42,670 nt of DNA, from assembly GCA_015680685.1 (NCBI GenBank), contig MNCI01036720.1, positions 1,776 through 44,445 on the forward strand, in the 5' to 3' direction. Shown piece by piece: positions 23,111-34,874 of this stretch. The notes below the pieces were generated by a model. That model was given only the letters and a program-made list of their open reading frames with translations, ran no database searches and was not told the DNA's origin. Positions within the stretch are counted from its first letter, which is position 1; every line of letters starts with the position of its first letter. Origin of the DNA: Gnetum montanum (taxonomy: Eukaryota; Streptophyta; Gnetopsida; Gnetales; Gnetaceae). The translations under genes were made by a program, and so were the position numbers.

Positions 23111-24000
23111 CACTTTCTAGACATTTCCTTTGAAAGCTCAGATCTTGGCTCATTGCAATTTTTTTTTGAATCAATTATAAATTGCATCTATTCCTATTCT
23201 TTACCATGATCACATTTCATTCCACATTTAACCAAAAATCTTAGAGCACAAGGACAACACAACTTGTGATCCCTTCCAAACCTTATTACAACTAGGCTAT
23301 GACCCTAAAGCAACTTACATTCTAATAACAAGTTTCCAAAAATACAAAATCTTTCCAATATTTAGGTAACAATGAGATTATGAGCTAAATGCATGGTAAA
23401 TAAGTCCCATATGATCCATAGGGAATTGCAAGACATTCATTGTAGTCTTGGTAATCTTTCAGTTCTCTATGAATATATCAATACCATTTAATCAATTCAT
23501 CTTTGAAGCATAAAATTGTATTATAGTGATATGACCAAACTATACAGACAAGATTATACATGCTTTCATAAGGTATCTAAATTCTAATTGTCCCAAAAAT
23601 CTAGACCCATAATCATACATACTAAACCAAAATATAAATAAGAAAAAAAGATAAAGACTAACTACCAAATTAATTGATATATCTAAAAATGAAAATGATC
23701 ATAATAAGGCACCAACTCAAATTCAACTACATCTTGGTTTCACTAAATCTTGAACCAAGACTTCTAAAATTGCCATCATTCCTAGACCAACTTACAAACA
23801 ACCTTTGAACCACAAAAATCCATTAGAAATTGAAGAAGAATAGAAGAGAGAAGGGTTTCAACCTAAACCAGACTCATGTTTATAGTTGAAGAAGAATGAA
23901 AGATGTTTTTTGTTTATTTTTGTTGAAAAATAAAAGTGCAATATTGGAAGGGCTTAGTTTACATTGATGCATTAATTTTGCTTAGTCAACTAAGCCTTTT
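23111..24000. other. AT-rich region without recognisable features
   Basis: I see nothing coding. The right end grades into the probable LTR of element D. Confidence 0.35.
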
Positions 24001-24448
24001 TTTTCATCAATGCATGTACATCGATGTAGTCATAGTAGATGCTTATAAATGTGATTCACCTAGTGTGTTTAGGTATCATTTGGTTACTAGTATAGCTGAA
24101 ATTTTGTAGTTTGTTTCCATAGTCTTAGTAAATAGTTATCAAGTACCTATAGCATAAATTTTAGTTGACTGTATATGACATCTTATTCAGCTAACATTGT
24201 GCCTAGACATAATACATTATCAATAATAAGATTAAGATTAATTTTTATTCGTTGTAGTAGTTTGACTTAGAATAGAATTAGCTTTTAATGCAATTTATTT
24301 TTCATGCAACTTATCTTAATATTTACATTTTCATACATATTAATCATTAGTCAAACAAGTGTAGCTAGTTTCTAACATATTCACTTAGTAATTCTAGCAA
24401 TGTTTTTGCTTGGTTCACTTGGTAGTATAACATTTAGTAATTCTAATA

Positions 24449-24453
24449 GTGGG
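24449..24453. repeat. left target-site duplication of the solo LTR (GTGGG)
   Basis: GTGGG directly precedes TGATGAGTGG and recurs at 25,416-25,420 directly after the LTR. Confidence 0.85.
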
Positions 24454-25415
24454 TGATGAGTGGTGAGGTACCCCTACACTCAACCATACGAAACGAGCGT
24501 AGCACGCGCGATCCGATCGAACGTCGCAGACTAAATGCCTAAACGCCGCAAGGAACACTTGGGGTTAATTAATCGTTGTCTTCCCAGACTTACTTGTTGT
24601 TGTCACGGTGTATGGTTAAGTAAGTCCGAGGTATATGATTTTTTTGGTCTTTTACGGTTTATCTTCTATGCTAAAGGGTGAAGGGTTGAGAGACTAAAAC
24701 TAACTCTAACTACAGCACTAAGTCCTAGCGTCAACATCCATTCCCACTTGTTGTACACACCCTGAACTGTGCAATTGTGGCTACCAAACGCTAATCATTA
24801 TTGGGATTACCACACGTAACGCACGTGCTCGAAGCGGTCATACTGAGGCACTTAACTAACCTAAGTGTGACAAGCAGCCGATTTCTTGACTAGCCGTACA
24901 CATCCGTAGATGCTCGTAATCAAGTCGTACTTGTCCCACATTCTAGGAGGAAAGGGTGAGAGAATCTAATCGCGATGAGTAGCCGATTCCTTGGCTAGCC
25001 GTACACGTTCGTCAACGCTCGTAACCAAGTCGTACTCATGCCGTGTTACTAGGAAAGCAATAAATAACATTAATTAAACCTATCCATGTACTACAAGGTT
25101 TATCCACAAAGCTCGTCTTTATTGCCATACACAACTTGTGTTCAGGTACAAAGTTGCTCAAATAAAGAACCGTTCACTTGGGGGACTCCTACTGCGGGCA
25201 CATGGAAAATATTCTATCTCTAGGGTAATCAATCCGCCAGAGCTTCGCTACTTAGCCTATTCTGATTGGAAATGAGGGGAGTGCCGCCTCTTATTTATAG
25301 ATTTGGCGACGGACCGCGATATCGCGTATGCGATATCGCAGGAAATGACGCGATATCGTGTACGCGATATTGCAGGGGATGTGATATCGTGGCTTGTGCA
25401 ATTCGCGTCTCATCA
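24454..25415 (-). mobile_element. solo gypsy-like LTR (962 bp), inverted
   Basis: Read on the minus strand it starts TGATGAGACGCGAATTGC and ends GGTACCTCACCACTCATCA, like LTRs A and B. GATATC lies at 25,318, 25,332, 25,352 and 25,383, with a GATATT at 25,366; the TATA box reads TATTTATA on the plus strand at 25,292-25,299. No internal sequence adjoins it and both sides carry GTGGG, so it is the product of LTR-LTR recombination after insertion into element D. It keeps many CpG sites, so it is probably younger than its host. Confidence 0.9.
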
Positions 25416-25420
25416 GTGGG
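25416..25420. repeat. right target-site duplication of the solo LTR (GTGGG)
   Basis: Matches 24,449-24,453. Confidence 0.85.
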
Positions 25421-25760
25421 TATGTGAGTTTAGAATATGTATGACAAGTTGGGAATGGACAATCATCATCATAGGATAGCTTAAGATTTAATTTTATTAT
25501 TAATTAGATTAAATAATTAATTAATTTATTATTAATTAGGTTAGTTCATGACCAAATAACATCAATCATCATGTACCTTATGTATACTTAACCATATACA
25601 TTAATTGTTACTATGACTATAGTTGGAAAGATAGCAACCTACAATCTCACATTTAACTATCTAAATATTATACTAGTTCCATATATAGGATTCAACTAGG
25701 TTGTGCTTGGATGCTTGTAATCTATATGGTTGAACATAGGGTTTACTTTGTTGCTTATCA

Positions 25761-25779
25761 TTGGTACCATTGTTAGGAA
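25761..25779 (+). other. decayed primer-binding site of element D
   Basis: TTGGTACCATTGTTAGGAA directly follows the LTR end and is the tRNA-Asp-type site seen at 3463 with C-to-T and G-to-A changes at its CpG positions. Confidence 0.6.
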
Positions 25780-26575
25780 TGGTATTAGTAATCTACATTA
25801 GTTATATCATAAATGATAGCTGTAAAAGCATCAAGGATTTATCTTTTAGGAATTTTTAATATTTTAAGTCATGTACACATATTATTGACTAAAAACATGC
25901 CTTTTCTTTACATAGAATTGATAGCATATCACATGATAAATATACTAGCATGGAAAATGATGGGATTCATATTGAAGAAAATTGGAGTGGACCATTGCAA
26001 AAAAGAGTCTTATGTGCTTATACAAATTCTTACTACATTTAAAGACTACATTTAGCTATCATAGATAGTTCTAAATGGGATGAAACATGTCCTAGAACAT
26101 GGAGGATCCTAAGGCCTATGACCTCCAATAGATCTAGAAGAGACAAATCAAGGAACAATTATGGGAAGGGACATAGAAGCCATGGTGCTTCTCCTAGTTC
26201 ATCATCTTTCTCTTCCTCTTTCTCATCTAGCTCTAACAAAGATGAATGTAGGTATAGAGGTAAAGCTCCACTGAGGGTTTGAAGTAAACAACTTGATGAT
26301 CATCGTAGGAGAAATCTAGATGATCATGATAGGAGAAACCATGATAGATATCTTGGCAAGGATCTAGATGGAGACAAAAATAGAGACAAAAGAAAGGATA
26401 GAAGGGACAAAAGAAAGCATAGACAAGATTGTTACGATCATGTAGATAAAGACAAGGATAATAATTATGACTATGAAATGTTTGATGATGAAGAACCCTT
26501 GTTGGCTACTAGAAGAATAATTTAGATTAGAGAGATAGTAAGAATACCACATAGGCATCAAAGTGAAGGGTATCT
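25780..26575 (+). pseudogene. 5' part of a gag gene, element D, truncated
   Basis: The stretch 26,170-26,570 resembles gag of element B: a Ser-rich block (CTTCTCCTAGTTCATCATC and onwards) matches 4260-4310, a charged Arg/Asp/Lys block follows, and TAGTAAGAATACCACATAGG then GCATCAAAG matches 4530-4550 of B. Similarity stops abruptly near 26,575, so the rest of the element was deleted or displaced. An 80-codon open stretch at 25,813-26,055 lies in this region without a motif. Confidence 0.6.
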
Positions 26576-27430
26576 AATCTAAGAAAATAAATATTAGGAT
26601 GTGTTTTAGTAGAACAATAACCTTACCATAAGAAACAACTTATTGTGATTACTTGTTTAAGGTGGCTACTAGTTTCTAGTACCACCAAGGCACAGATACC
26701 TCCAAATACCTTTGTTGGTACACTTGGGATAAATATGGTTGAATATTTTTAACAATAGAGAATCTTCATAGAAATTTTTTATCTTAAATGTAGCTAATAA
26801 CTATTTCTTTTAGCCATTTCTCAAAGTAACTATAGAATTTGAATAGCTTTTCTATAGGCCTAGCCTTAAATCTTTCATAGAAGTAGTGAATAAATAGTTT
26901 TATAGAAAATGTTAATCTTTTCTTCTAAGCCATTTGCTAGCTAATTTTCCAAAGTCAGATCACAAATTTTTTACTAAATAGAATAAGAAACCAAGGAAAT
27001 AAAATTATTCATAAAGCTTAGAATCATATAAAGATGAAAATAATTCTATGCTAAATTGATTAAGAACAAACACTTGTACATGTTATCCTATTCAATTAGA
27101 GTTACTATGCCAAGCTAAACCTTAGCTTATAGAGAATAACTTATTGCAAAACTAGTAATTTATTCAAATGTAACTATGCAATATTTAAGCTATGACAAGT
27201 ATGGAAAACTATTCAATTTAACTAATGAAGAGATGAAAGCTAAAAGAGCTAGATAAAACCTATTGAACATGCCATTATAAAATAGTCTTTACAAGCTTTT
27301 TTAACTCCAATTTTCCTTTTTGAAAGCTTCCCCTGCTTTAACTTCTACTTTGGGCTTTATATATTAGCCATTGGCAATTACAACCATTATAAGAGTTAAG
27401 GCTTCATTTATCTTACATTGTCCTCATATA
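26576..27430. other. AT-rich region without recognisable features
   Basis: I see no frame or repeat that can be placed. It lies 3' of the decayed minus-strand frame and could be its untranslated part. Confidence 0.35.
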
Positions 27431-29490
27431 GCTATAAGTTGTTTGACTATTGTTTGGTCTCTTGATAAATTCTCCTTATTCTCTAAATTTGAAGCCCTTT
27501 AATTGATAGCTGTTGAGATAACCTTTCATGATTAAAAAGAACCTTAACAACCTGATTCATTGTATCTAGTTTAGTGTCATTAAGCTTCTTTAAGACTTCT
27601 TTGGCACTTGTTTCTCCCAAACTTGATTCAATTATGGAATTGGTTATTTTTGTTAAAGTAGCTCCTGCACTAGCACAAAATTATTCCAATTCTATCTTCT
27701 TCTTGGTAGTTTTATTCATGATCCTAGTAACTGCCATCATTATCACATCCAAATAATCTTGTTTGTATTGAGGTAATAGCTCTCTTTTAACTCTAGCTAA
27801 ATCAAACAATTCCTACATGTTTCTATCCATGTGCGTAAATATGGTTTATTTTTCTCAAACTTCAGTAATTTCACCTCTCGTCTCTCTTATCCATTTCTCA
27901 TTGTAATTCATTTTTGTGATAATTTCCTTAAACCCTAGTAGAACTAAGTGTGAGTGATCTAAAGCCTTATCTTTCTTTGCTTTCTCTAATTCTAAACTTA
28001 GCATGGCTAGTCATTCTTCCATCCAAGTTACTTCTTGCTCTTTATTTTCTAGCAATGATTTCTTGATAGTTATCATTACTGTGAGTTGTTCATTTTTCTC
28101 TATAGAGCTTTTCAGTTCATCCTACAATTTTGATGTCTCATGTTCTTTTTGCACATTAAACTCTTTAAGCTTAGCTATATGATTGTTAGCTATTTCTTCC
28201 ATATCTTTAATCAGAATGGCTAAAATCTTTGACATATCTTGATAAGACATCATGAGCTTTTGTTTTTTAGTTTGTGGATCATCCTTGTTATACTGGAAGA
28301 TCACATTGGCTTTCGTCTTTGGCTTTGTAGGTAACTTCTGGCTAAGGATGATATGCCCTTCTTTTTCTTTTACTCTAAAGAACTGTGCTGCTCCTGTCAT
28401 TAAGTATCTTGATGGGAAGTCAAGGGTTGAGGATGAGCTTGTTGTTGTTGTTGTTGTAGCTTCTGCTATTGTTGCTTTATCAATTTATGTTACTCCAAAA
28501 ACTATTGTTGTTGTAGTTCTTTCAATTTCTATTATTCTAGTAGTTGCTTTTTCTATAGCTTCCTTTTTTCCTTTGCATGCTAGACTTTTGCTTTCCTCAT
28601 GTCTGTGACTCTAGCATATTCAACTTTATTTAAGGGAAGCTTTTCATTTGGTATTGCTTCCTCTAGTTCCAATAAAAATAATTTTCTTTCATCTTGGCCA
28701 AATATTCTTTTGAGAGGTTTCTACCTAAAGGATGATTATTATTTTCCATCCATCTACATACGTCGATGATTGGAGCATCACAAACTACATCCAATAACTT
28801 CATTGATAGAATCCTCTTTAATTATGTTGAAGCTTCATCTTTAGCTTGATTTACCTCTCTTTTGGTTGTCTTAAGATAGACTACATCTATTTCATCTATT
28901 TGATGGACCTTTCTAGTCTTAGCAGTTAAATATATTCTTCTTGGAGCTAGAGGAAAACTACATTGCTCTTTGTATCTCCTGGTCATTACCTTTAGATGCC
29001 CTAAGTTGATAAATTCCCAAAAACAAAATTTTAGAGAAAAAACCTTCTTATGCTTATAATCATGTCATAGAGAACTTTCCCACATATGATGTCCTACTTT
29101 CAAAGTTGTCAAATACGGAGCCACAAGTCTAGATAACTTAAAGGCCTTCCCTTTAAAACTTGCTATGAGAATTTGGGTATAGCAAGCATGTGGAAAGATA
29201 GCTCCATGACATTTTTCCCTTATTTTATTGATGACTTGTTGGTTAACTCTTCGTGGGAAAACTCCCAAAATTAACTTAATCAAATGAAGATAAACATAAT
29301 TCATCAAGAACTCTAAAGCTTATGCATCAAAGTAGCTCCTTTAGTGGACAACTGGGAAGAAATCATAACAGGGATCTTTTGGATGAGCTCTCCTTTGTCA
29401 TGCATAATCAATAAAAATTGGGCTCATCCTCTTAGGCTCAAGAACTTCAGTTAATATACTACTAGGTGTACTAAGAGTGAGCATTGTTGG
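27430..29490 (-). pseudogene. long decayed frame of unknown function, probably from a retrotransposon
   Basis: Read from about 29,487 down, the minus strand gives roughly 680 codons that stay open except for scattered stops and one frame change in an A-run near 28,565. The first part includes FLMNYVYLHLIKLILG and INKIREKCHGAIFPHA (29,310-29,170), which weakly recalls the region called 'putative plant transposon protein' in plant repeats. A Thr-rich stretch from a TTG microsatellite (28,440-28,458) follows, then a charged segment (28,400-28,000) with coiled-coil character (KILAILIKDMEEIANNHI). No catalytic motif is visible. It may be the ORF of a large non-autonomous LTR element. Confidence 0.5.
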
Positions 29491-29810
29491 GATTATCAAA
29501 CAATACATGTTTATGCTCAAGATTAGTCATACTAAGTTCATCATATTCTCATATGCATATAAAGATAAATTATTATTCTAAGTACAAGGAAAAGTAAACA
29601 TTAAGCTAATTTCATAGAAAATAAATTCTATGCTAAGTCAAAGTATTACAATGATATGGAGTAATCTCAATCTTTATTGTCATTCATGCAATATATCTAG
29701 GTATAATTCACTCGAATAAGGACTCCGAACAATCATTTTACACCACACTGTAAGTAATCCTTGATTGTTTTCTAATTTCTATAGAATTAAACTAAAAGAG
29801 TCTTCCTACC
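29491..29810. other. AT-rich stretch upstream of the decayed minus-strand frame
   Basis: No recognisable feature. By position it could be leader or LTR of the element carrying the minus-strand frame. Confidence 0.3.
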
Positions 29811-30242
29811 ATTAATTACACAAAAGCCATAAATGTAGAAGGTAACTTGTTTATATAGGCATTTATTACCACTACATCAACACATTGTAGGCTACGTCAA
29901 CATAAATGCATTGACATATCTACATTGATGTTGATGCGTTGACACAGTTGACGAAAAGACTATTAATCAAGCAAGAAGACAAGATATGCATGATTTATAA
30001 GGCACTCTATTTATAGTATTCCTATAATTAATGCCACATATGCCATAAATGCATAAGATGGTTAGTTTATATAGGCATTTATGACCACTACATCAACATT
30101 AATGCGTCAACACATCCTAGGCTATGTCAACATAGATTCATCAATATAGCTACATGAATGCTAATGCATCGACATAATTAACAAAAAGACTATTTATTAG
30201 CTAAGAAGACAAGATATGCATGCTTTACAAGACACTCTATGA
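29811..30242. repeat. tandem duplication, two copies of about 215 bp
   Basis: Copy 1 (about 29,811-30,016) and copy 2 (about 30,027-30,242) share TTTATATAGGCATTTAT, CCACTACATCAACA, TAGGCTA.GTCAACATA, GAAGACAAGATATGCATG and the closing GGCACTCTAT / GACACTCTAT. They differ by many substitutions and small indels, so the duplication is old. Each contains a CATTGATG-type inverted motif. Confidence 0.7.
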
Positions 30243-31338
30243 ACTCGAGCAAGCACCAAGGACTTGGTTCCTTAGAATGAATGAACTTTCTTCTCAAAAG
30301 TGGCTACAAGAGTTCTATGTTTAAGTCCACTCTCTTCTTTAAACATGTAAGCCTTTGATAGGGGTCCTACTAGTTTTGGACCAATGGGATATATCATACA
30401 TCATAATGTGATCCAATCGTAAGCTTTAAAGATGATGTTGAGTGGATTGCCAAGAACACTTGTTGCCATACAGATGATACAGAGAGATTATAATACATAT
30501 GATACAGATGAAAACACGTGTTTCCATGGTAGAAGATAAAGAGAATGTTTATAATTTTATATTTTATAATTTTTATGAATTTTGTATTTCTAAAAAACAA
30601 AACAAACATAAACACACATGCATCGCAATCCCTTATAGGGATAGGTGCAATGCTTATGTCGCAACTCCTCTTGGATATAGGTACAACACCATACACAAAA
30701 TGTAATTAAATGGCTCTTAATCACAACCTCAATGGTCCAAGATCATCTCATATGGTCATGATCTCCTTGGATAAGGATGAATCATTACAGCTTATGAAAA
30801 TGAGAATTGAATAAATATTTTTATAGTTTTTAATGTTTTATAATGTTTTTATTCATTTAATATTTAAGGCATTAATGATGGAACAAGGAAAACCCATAAA
30901 CTTTATTCACTACACAAACATTAGACTTGGCATCGACCAAACTATTCTAGGCTACGTAAGCATGGTAGCACTCTGACAAAGTCTAGCTACACTTACAAAA
31001 GTGACGACTCAAAACACACACAAGATATGGTAAGAAATCAACTTATCCAAGGGAGGAAGAGCTCTTTACACAAACTAGATGCCACAAGCCAAATGAAATT
31101 AAAATTATGCTTCAAATATGTGTGAGAGCTCATCCTAGGTATTTCTAGTTTTCACAAAGTAACTAAGGAGGTTCATCAATGCCTAGGCAATAAAGATTTG
31201 TCAATAGAACTTGAGTCAATCCCGATTGCATCATAGGCAAAGAAGGCTAAACCAAGCTTGGAGGGGGGTGAATCAGTCACCTTGCACTGATGATGCTCTA
31301 ATGCAAGGTAGTTAAGGCCTAGACAAAGTGATATAAAT
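30243..31338. other. unclassified repeat-like sequence before the Copia remnant
   Basis: No coding frame is recognisable. A 100-codon minus frame (30,394-30,696) shows no motif. The part from about 31,250 may be very decayed reverse-transcriptase sequence leading into the RNase H remnant. Confidence 0.35.
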
Positions 31339-31632
31339 GCCCTCAAGCGTATCTTGAGGTATGTCAAGGGAACCACTAATTTTGGCATTAAGTTTCTTAA
31401 ATAGGATGACAAATTCCATGCCTTTTGGGATGTAGATTGGGAAGGAGATCTTGAAGAAAGGAAGTCTACATCCAAAAGCATCATCTTTCATGGATCAAAT
31501 CCCATCTAGTTAAGTAGTAAGAAGCAAACATCATTGGCACTTTCATCATGGGAGGCAAACTTTATGACAATGGCTTATTACATTCAGCACATCTTGTGGT
31601 TAAAAAAAGTTGTTCATTTAATTGGACTATGA
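31339..31632 (+). pseudogene. Copia polyprotein remnant: end of reverse transcriptase and RNase H
   Basis: One frame of 97 codons plus the stop reads ALKRILRYVKGTTNFGIKF, then FWDVDWEGDLEERKSTS, then LSSKKQTSLALSSWEANF, the usual order at the RT-RNase H end of Ty1/Copia elements (family consensus RYLKGT, DADWAG, RKSTSG, SSKKQ and a final EAEY). Two stops interrupt it. The WDVDW and WEANF residues show where the acidic catalytic positions were. It precedes the LTR at 31,951 in the expected order. Confidence 0.85.
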
Positions 31633-31659
31633 TGTCTTCTTGTCCTTTAATCTCATGGT

Positions 31660-31895
31660 GAATAATTCTTCAACCATACAACTCTCCAAGAAGTGTCTTG
31701 AACAAGAGATCAAAGCATGTGGAGATAATATGCTACTTCATCAAGCAAGAAGTAAAGGAAGATAACATCTTGCCCAAAATTGTGCCAAGTCAAAATCATT
31801 TGGTTGATCTCCTTACAAAGCCACTTCAAGCCTTCAAGATTGATCACATTTTAAGGACAATTAGGATAGTCAAAGCTAAAGAAGAAGATGCATGA
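31660..31895 (+). pseudogene. C-terminal end of the Copia polyprotein
   Basis: From about 31,698 the frame reads SKHVEIICYFIKQEV, then LPKIVPSQNHLVDLLTKPL, the typical end of Copia polyproteins (RTKHIDVRYHFIRE, then VPTEDQLADIFTKPL). It is in a different frame from the RNase H part, and the join near 31,635-31,690 has lost sequence. It ends at a TGA at 31,893, about 55 bp before the LTR. Confidence 0.8.
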
Positions 31896-31950
31896 GACCC
31901 ACAAAGCTCAAACTCCATAATCCTTACACATTGCACACTAAAGAAGGGCA

Positions 31951-33520
31951 TGTTAGAAATAGTGTGAATGTGTGGTCCCTCTTTAAACTCCATAACTATT
32001 TTCCTTTTCTATGTTGAGTAGAGTAGAGGTAGCTAGATGTAGTTTTCTTTCCATTGTTTAAAGTTAATTAGGAGTTACAAATGTTGTTGTTTGAAAATCT
32101 TAGAAGAAGGATATGTTGATAGCATTGCTAAAAATGGAAAAGGAGTTCAAAGAGACTTCATGCTGGGCCTGTGCTAAATGGAGAAAAATCCTTCATGAAA
32201 AAATATAAATAAGGGTAAACCTCTAACCTTGTACTTACCAAAAGCATTTTGTATTGAATAAAAGAAGCTCTTCCTCCATTTTAAGTGTGTGCAAATTTTA
32301 TGGGCTTTGCTTGAAGCTCTCCTAGCTTCAATCCTTTTTATCTTTTCTTATATTCTTGCAAGCATGCATCCTACAAGCGAGGAGTGAATCCCCTCAATCA
32401 TTCTCTCAAATTTTCTCATGCATAATTTCACAATAATTCTCTCAGGTTTTCACATCAATTTCATGCTTCTCTTGCAGTTATTCTCTTAATTGGGTTCTCC
32501 CATATTCTCTTAAGTTAATTACATATTATCTCATGTTTTAGTTGAAGGATTGATGTTAGTACTTGAAGGGATTCACTCTCCCAAGCAATAGATACAAGCC
32601 TAACATCTCTAATTGTTTCAATTACATGTTGGTTTTCATGTGTATAAAGAGGTTTTAACACCCATCTTCATTAACTCATGTTCTAAGCTCCATAATTGTG
32701 TGTGCTGACCTTAATTCAAGCATTGGAAGCTTGAGAAACATTTGTAGCATGTTTTAAGTCCATCTCATGCATGATTTTAGGTTGTGAATTAAGGAGAATT
32801 GAGCATTTCATGATGTTTTTCCTATATTGTGCATATGGCAAAAGTTGAATCTCTAAAAAGATTTGATGTAATTGGGATGTTTGCTACCTTATTCTATCTC
32901 TTAGAAGCTCAACAAGATATTTTCAACATCCTCTACCCTTCCAAGGATTAGATTCATCCCCACATTGGTTCAAAATGCTTAGTTTTTCCATGTTTTGGTG
33001 TTTAATGGGTCATAACCCTAGCACAAGTTATATTTTTTATGTCATGACCTAACCATAACTTGTGATTTGCAACTTCTAAATTTTTCTTGGACCACAACTT
33101 GTAGTCTAGTTGTGGTCTGTTTTGCAAATGCCACCATGTCCCATGGTGGACTCAAGAAAGACAAATTTTCAAAGGCAAAAGGTATAAGAGGGCTAAAACA
33201 ACCATCACAACCTATGATCACCTCATGATCAACACTTCCACAACTCATTGTATGTGTCTGCACTTCCACACCTTGTTGTGTATATCGTGATTGAGCTATC
33301 TCATTTTTCTTCTCTATTTCTAGTACTATGACCTATGGAGAGCCACCATGAGCTACCCATGACTCATAATCTTTCAAAAATTTCACCACAACCGACATCA
33401 CAAGTCATGGTTGACTTGTGGTCAAATCTACAAGCTCAATTGAAAGTTGAAATTTCTTAGGCATGAAGCAAAATGGAACCTTATTTTATTGTTGTGCTCT
33501 AACAAATATGACGTGTCTTG
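31951..33520 (+). mobile_element. 3' LTR of a Copia element
   Basis: The LTR begins TGTTAGAAATAGTGTGAATG after the purine-rich AAAGAAGGGCA. The TATA box is at 32,204-32,211 in TATAAATAAGGGTAAACC. It is similar to the LTR at 19,804 over most of its length. The 33,000-33,430 part holds repeated CATGAC / CACAACTTGTGGT palindromic motifs, as does 20,880-21,240. The right end is not firmly placed. The 5' half of this element is missing. Confidence 0.75.
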
Positions 33521-34010
33521 TAACCTAAACTATATTAAGCTTCAACAACGATAAGAACATGACAATGTTTCACAAGAGTTTGCATATTTTTAATGACATC
33601 TTTACCATCTTTAACTAAACTTCCATTTTTTTTAGTTTTAAGAACCAACAAATTCAAGATTAGAAGCTACCTTTTTTTATTCCTTCTTTGATTAATTCAC
33701 ATAAATCCTCAACATCTAAATTGCTTTGACAACATCCTATCATTATTTTCTACTCTATAATCAATTCTACTAAATTTATTATTGTGCCATGATAACTTTT
33801 CCACCATAACCATTTTATTTATAACCATCATGTCCATTGTTTTTAAGATGAGTTTTTCAAATTTACTTCTCTACTAATTTAGTTCTATTTGGTTAAGACT
33901 ATTAGTTACAAACTCACTTATCTTACTTCAAACTTTCACTTTCTTAAAATCATACACTATATAAAGCTACATGCTTTGATGAACAATAAATCAGTATAGC
34001 CAAAATTAAA
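33521..34010. other. AT-rich spacer without recognisable features
   Basis: I see nothing that I can assign between the Copia LTR and the LINE tail. Confidence 0.35.
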
Positions 34011-34345
34011 ATGCTTAAATGGATATTGAATGTTCAAAAAAGAGATAAATTGCACAATAGACATTAAGAGAAGGCTTGGAGTAGCGTTTATTTCAAATAA
34101 GATGAAGGCATGACATCTTAGATGATTTACTCATTTACTCATATGCAAAGAAGATCAAATACTTTATCTATAAAAAAAAGGTTACCATATCATTCTTTCA
34201 AGAGGCCACAAATACAAGAAAAAATAGGAAAAATTACGAAAAATTGCAAATAAATTTTAAAAAATAGCTCTTTATAAAAGCAAATGGTTAAAGAAAACTT
34301 GTATAATAAACTCATTTTGTTAAAACCAATCTAGGATAATGCTAA
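34010..34345 (+). mobile_element. LINE 3' remnant, copy 2
   Basis: It aligns along its length with the copy at 39,265: GAACAATAAATCAGT against GAACAACAAATCAGT, AAATGCTTAAATGGAT in both, GATAAATTGCACAATA in both, then the decayed reverse-transcriptase C-terminus. Read in the best frames the family order is a MLKWM-like segment, an IR..LGVA.I segment and a GHV-like segment. It is 5'-truncated, as is usual for LINEs. It lies about 530 bp downstream of the SPT4 stop codon. Confidence 0.65.
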
Positions 34346-34874
34346 TGGATGATTCAGGTTTTAAGATAAGACTAGAACAATGACATGGACAGTTCAGTAT
34401 AGCTAGCACCTAAGCAACCTTCTTGAAATAATATAAAATTCATTAAAACGTGTTAACATAAAAACTTGTATTATCAATGTTTAATAGACCTAAGATTTGA
34501 AATCGATATCATCACATCTAGGAAGAGCTTATTATCTAAATTACCCGGTTGTTCTCTCATCTGCTATTTTGCGTGAAGTACATGAATAAAATAATGCCTT
34601 AACCAGGTAGGACAAGTACAAGTCCACAACCTCAAAAATTAAAGTGATACTTATAAAAAGTAACATTTAAAAACAATGTTGAAGAATTTCATATGATTGA
34701 TAGGATATACAAATTCGGCTATTTCTGGTGTCTTGATTGATCCCTACAGATTTCCCTATCTTGGTATGCATCTCTATACAATTGATTTCTTAAACGGTGA
34801 AAAACAGAAGTAAATTGATACGAGATTTCCATTCCTGCACCAAATAAATAATACTGCAAGCTTCAGCAGCGCTA

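Larger units (their letters stand above)
24000..25760 (+). mobile_element. old gypsy-like 5' LTR of element D, interrupted by a solo LTR
   Basis: The right end TATGGTTGAACATAGGG, then TTGCTTATCA, is a decayed version of the LTR end shared by A and B, and is followed by a primer-binding-like site. Left of the insertion, TTCACTTGGTAGTATAAC and TTTAGTAATTCTAATAGT resemble the LTR A segment near 2,395-2,415. The inserted solo LTR occupies 24,454-25,415. The left boundary is not resolved; 24,000 is approximate. Confidence 0.55.

Noticed and set aside
28437-28460. Poly-threonine/poly-valine stretch as a protein feature
   Set aside because: It is a TTG microsatellite within a decayed frame, so the amino-acid run is a by-product.
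30394-30696. 100-codon minus frame
   Set aside because: AT-rich, no motif, and a partly overlapping plus-strand frame of similar quality exists; treated as chance.
19804-33520. The two Copia LTRs as the ends of one 13.7-kb element
   Set aside because: The sequence between them holds unrelated and inverted elements, no primer-binding site follows the first LTR, and that LTR seems to have its own target duplication; separate insertions fit better, though an exploded single element is not fully excluded.
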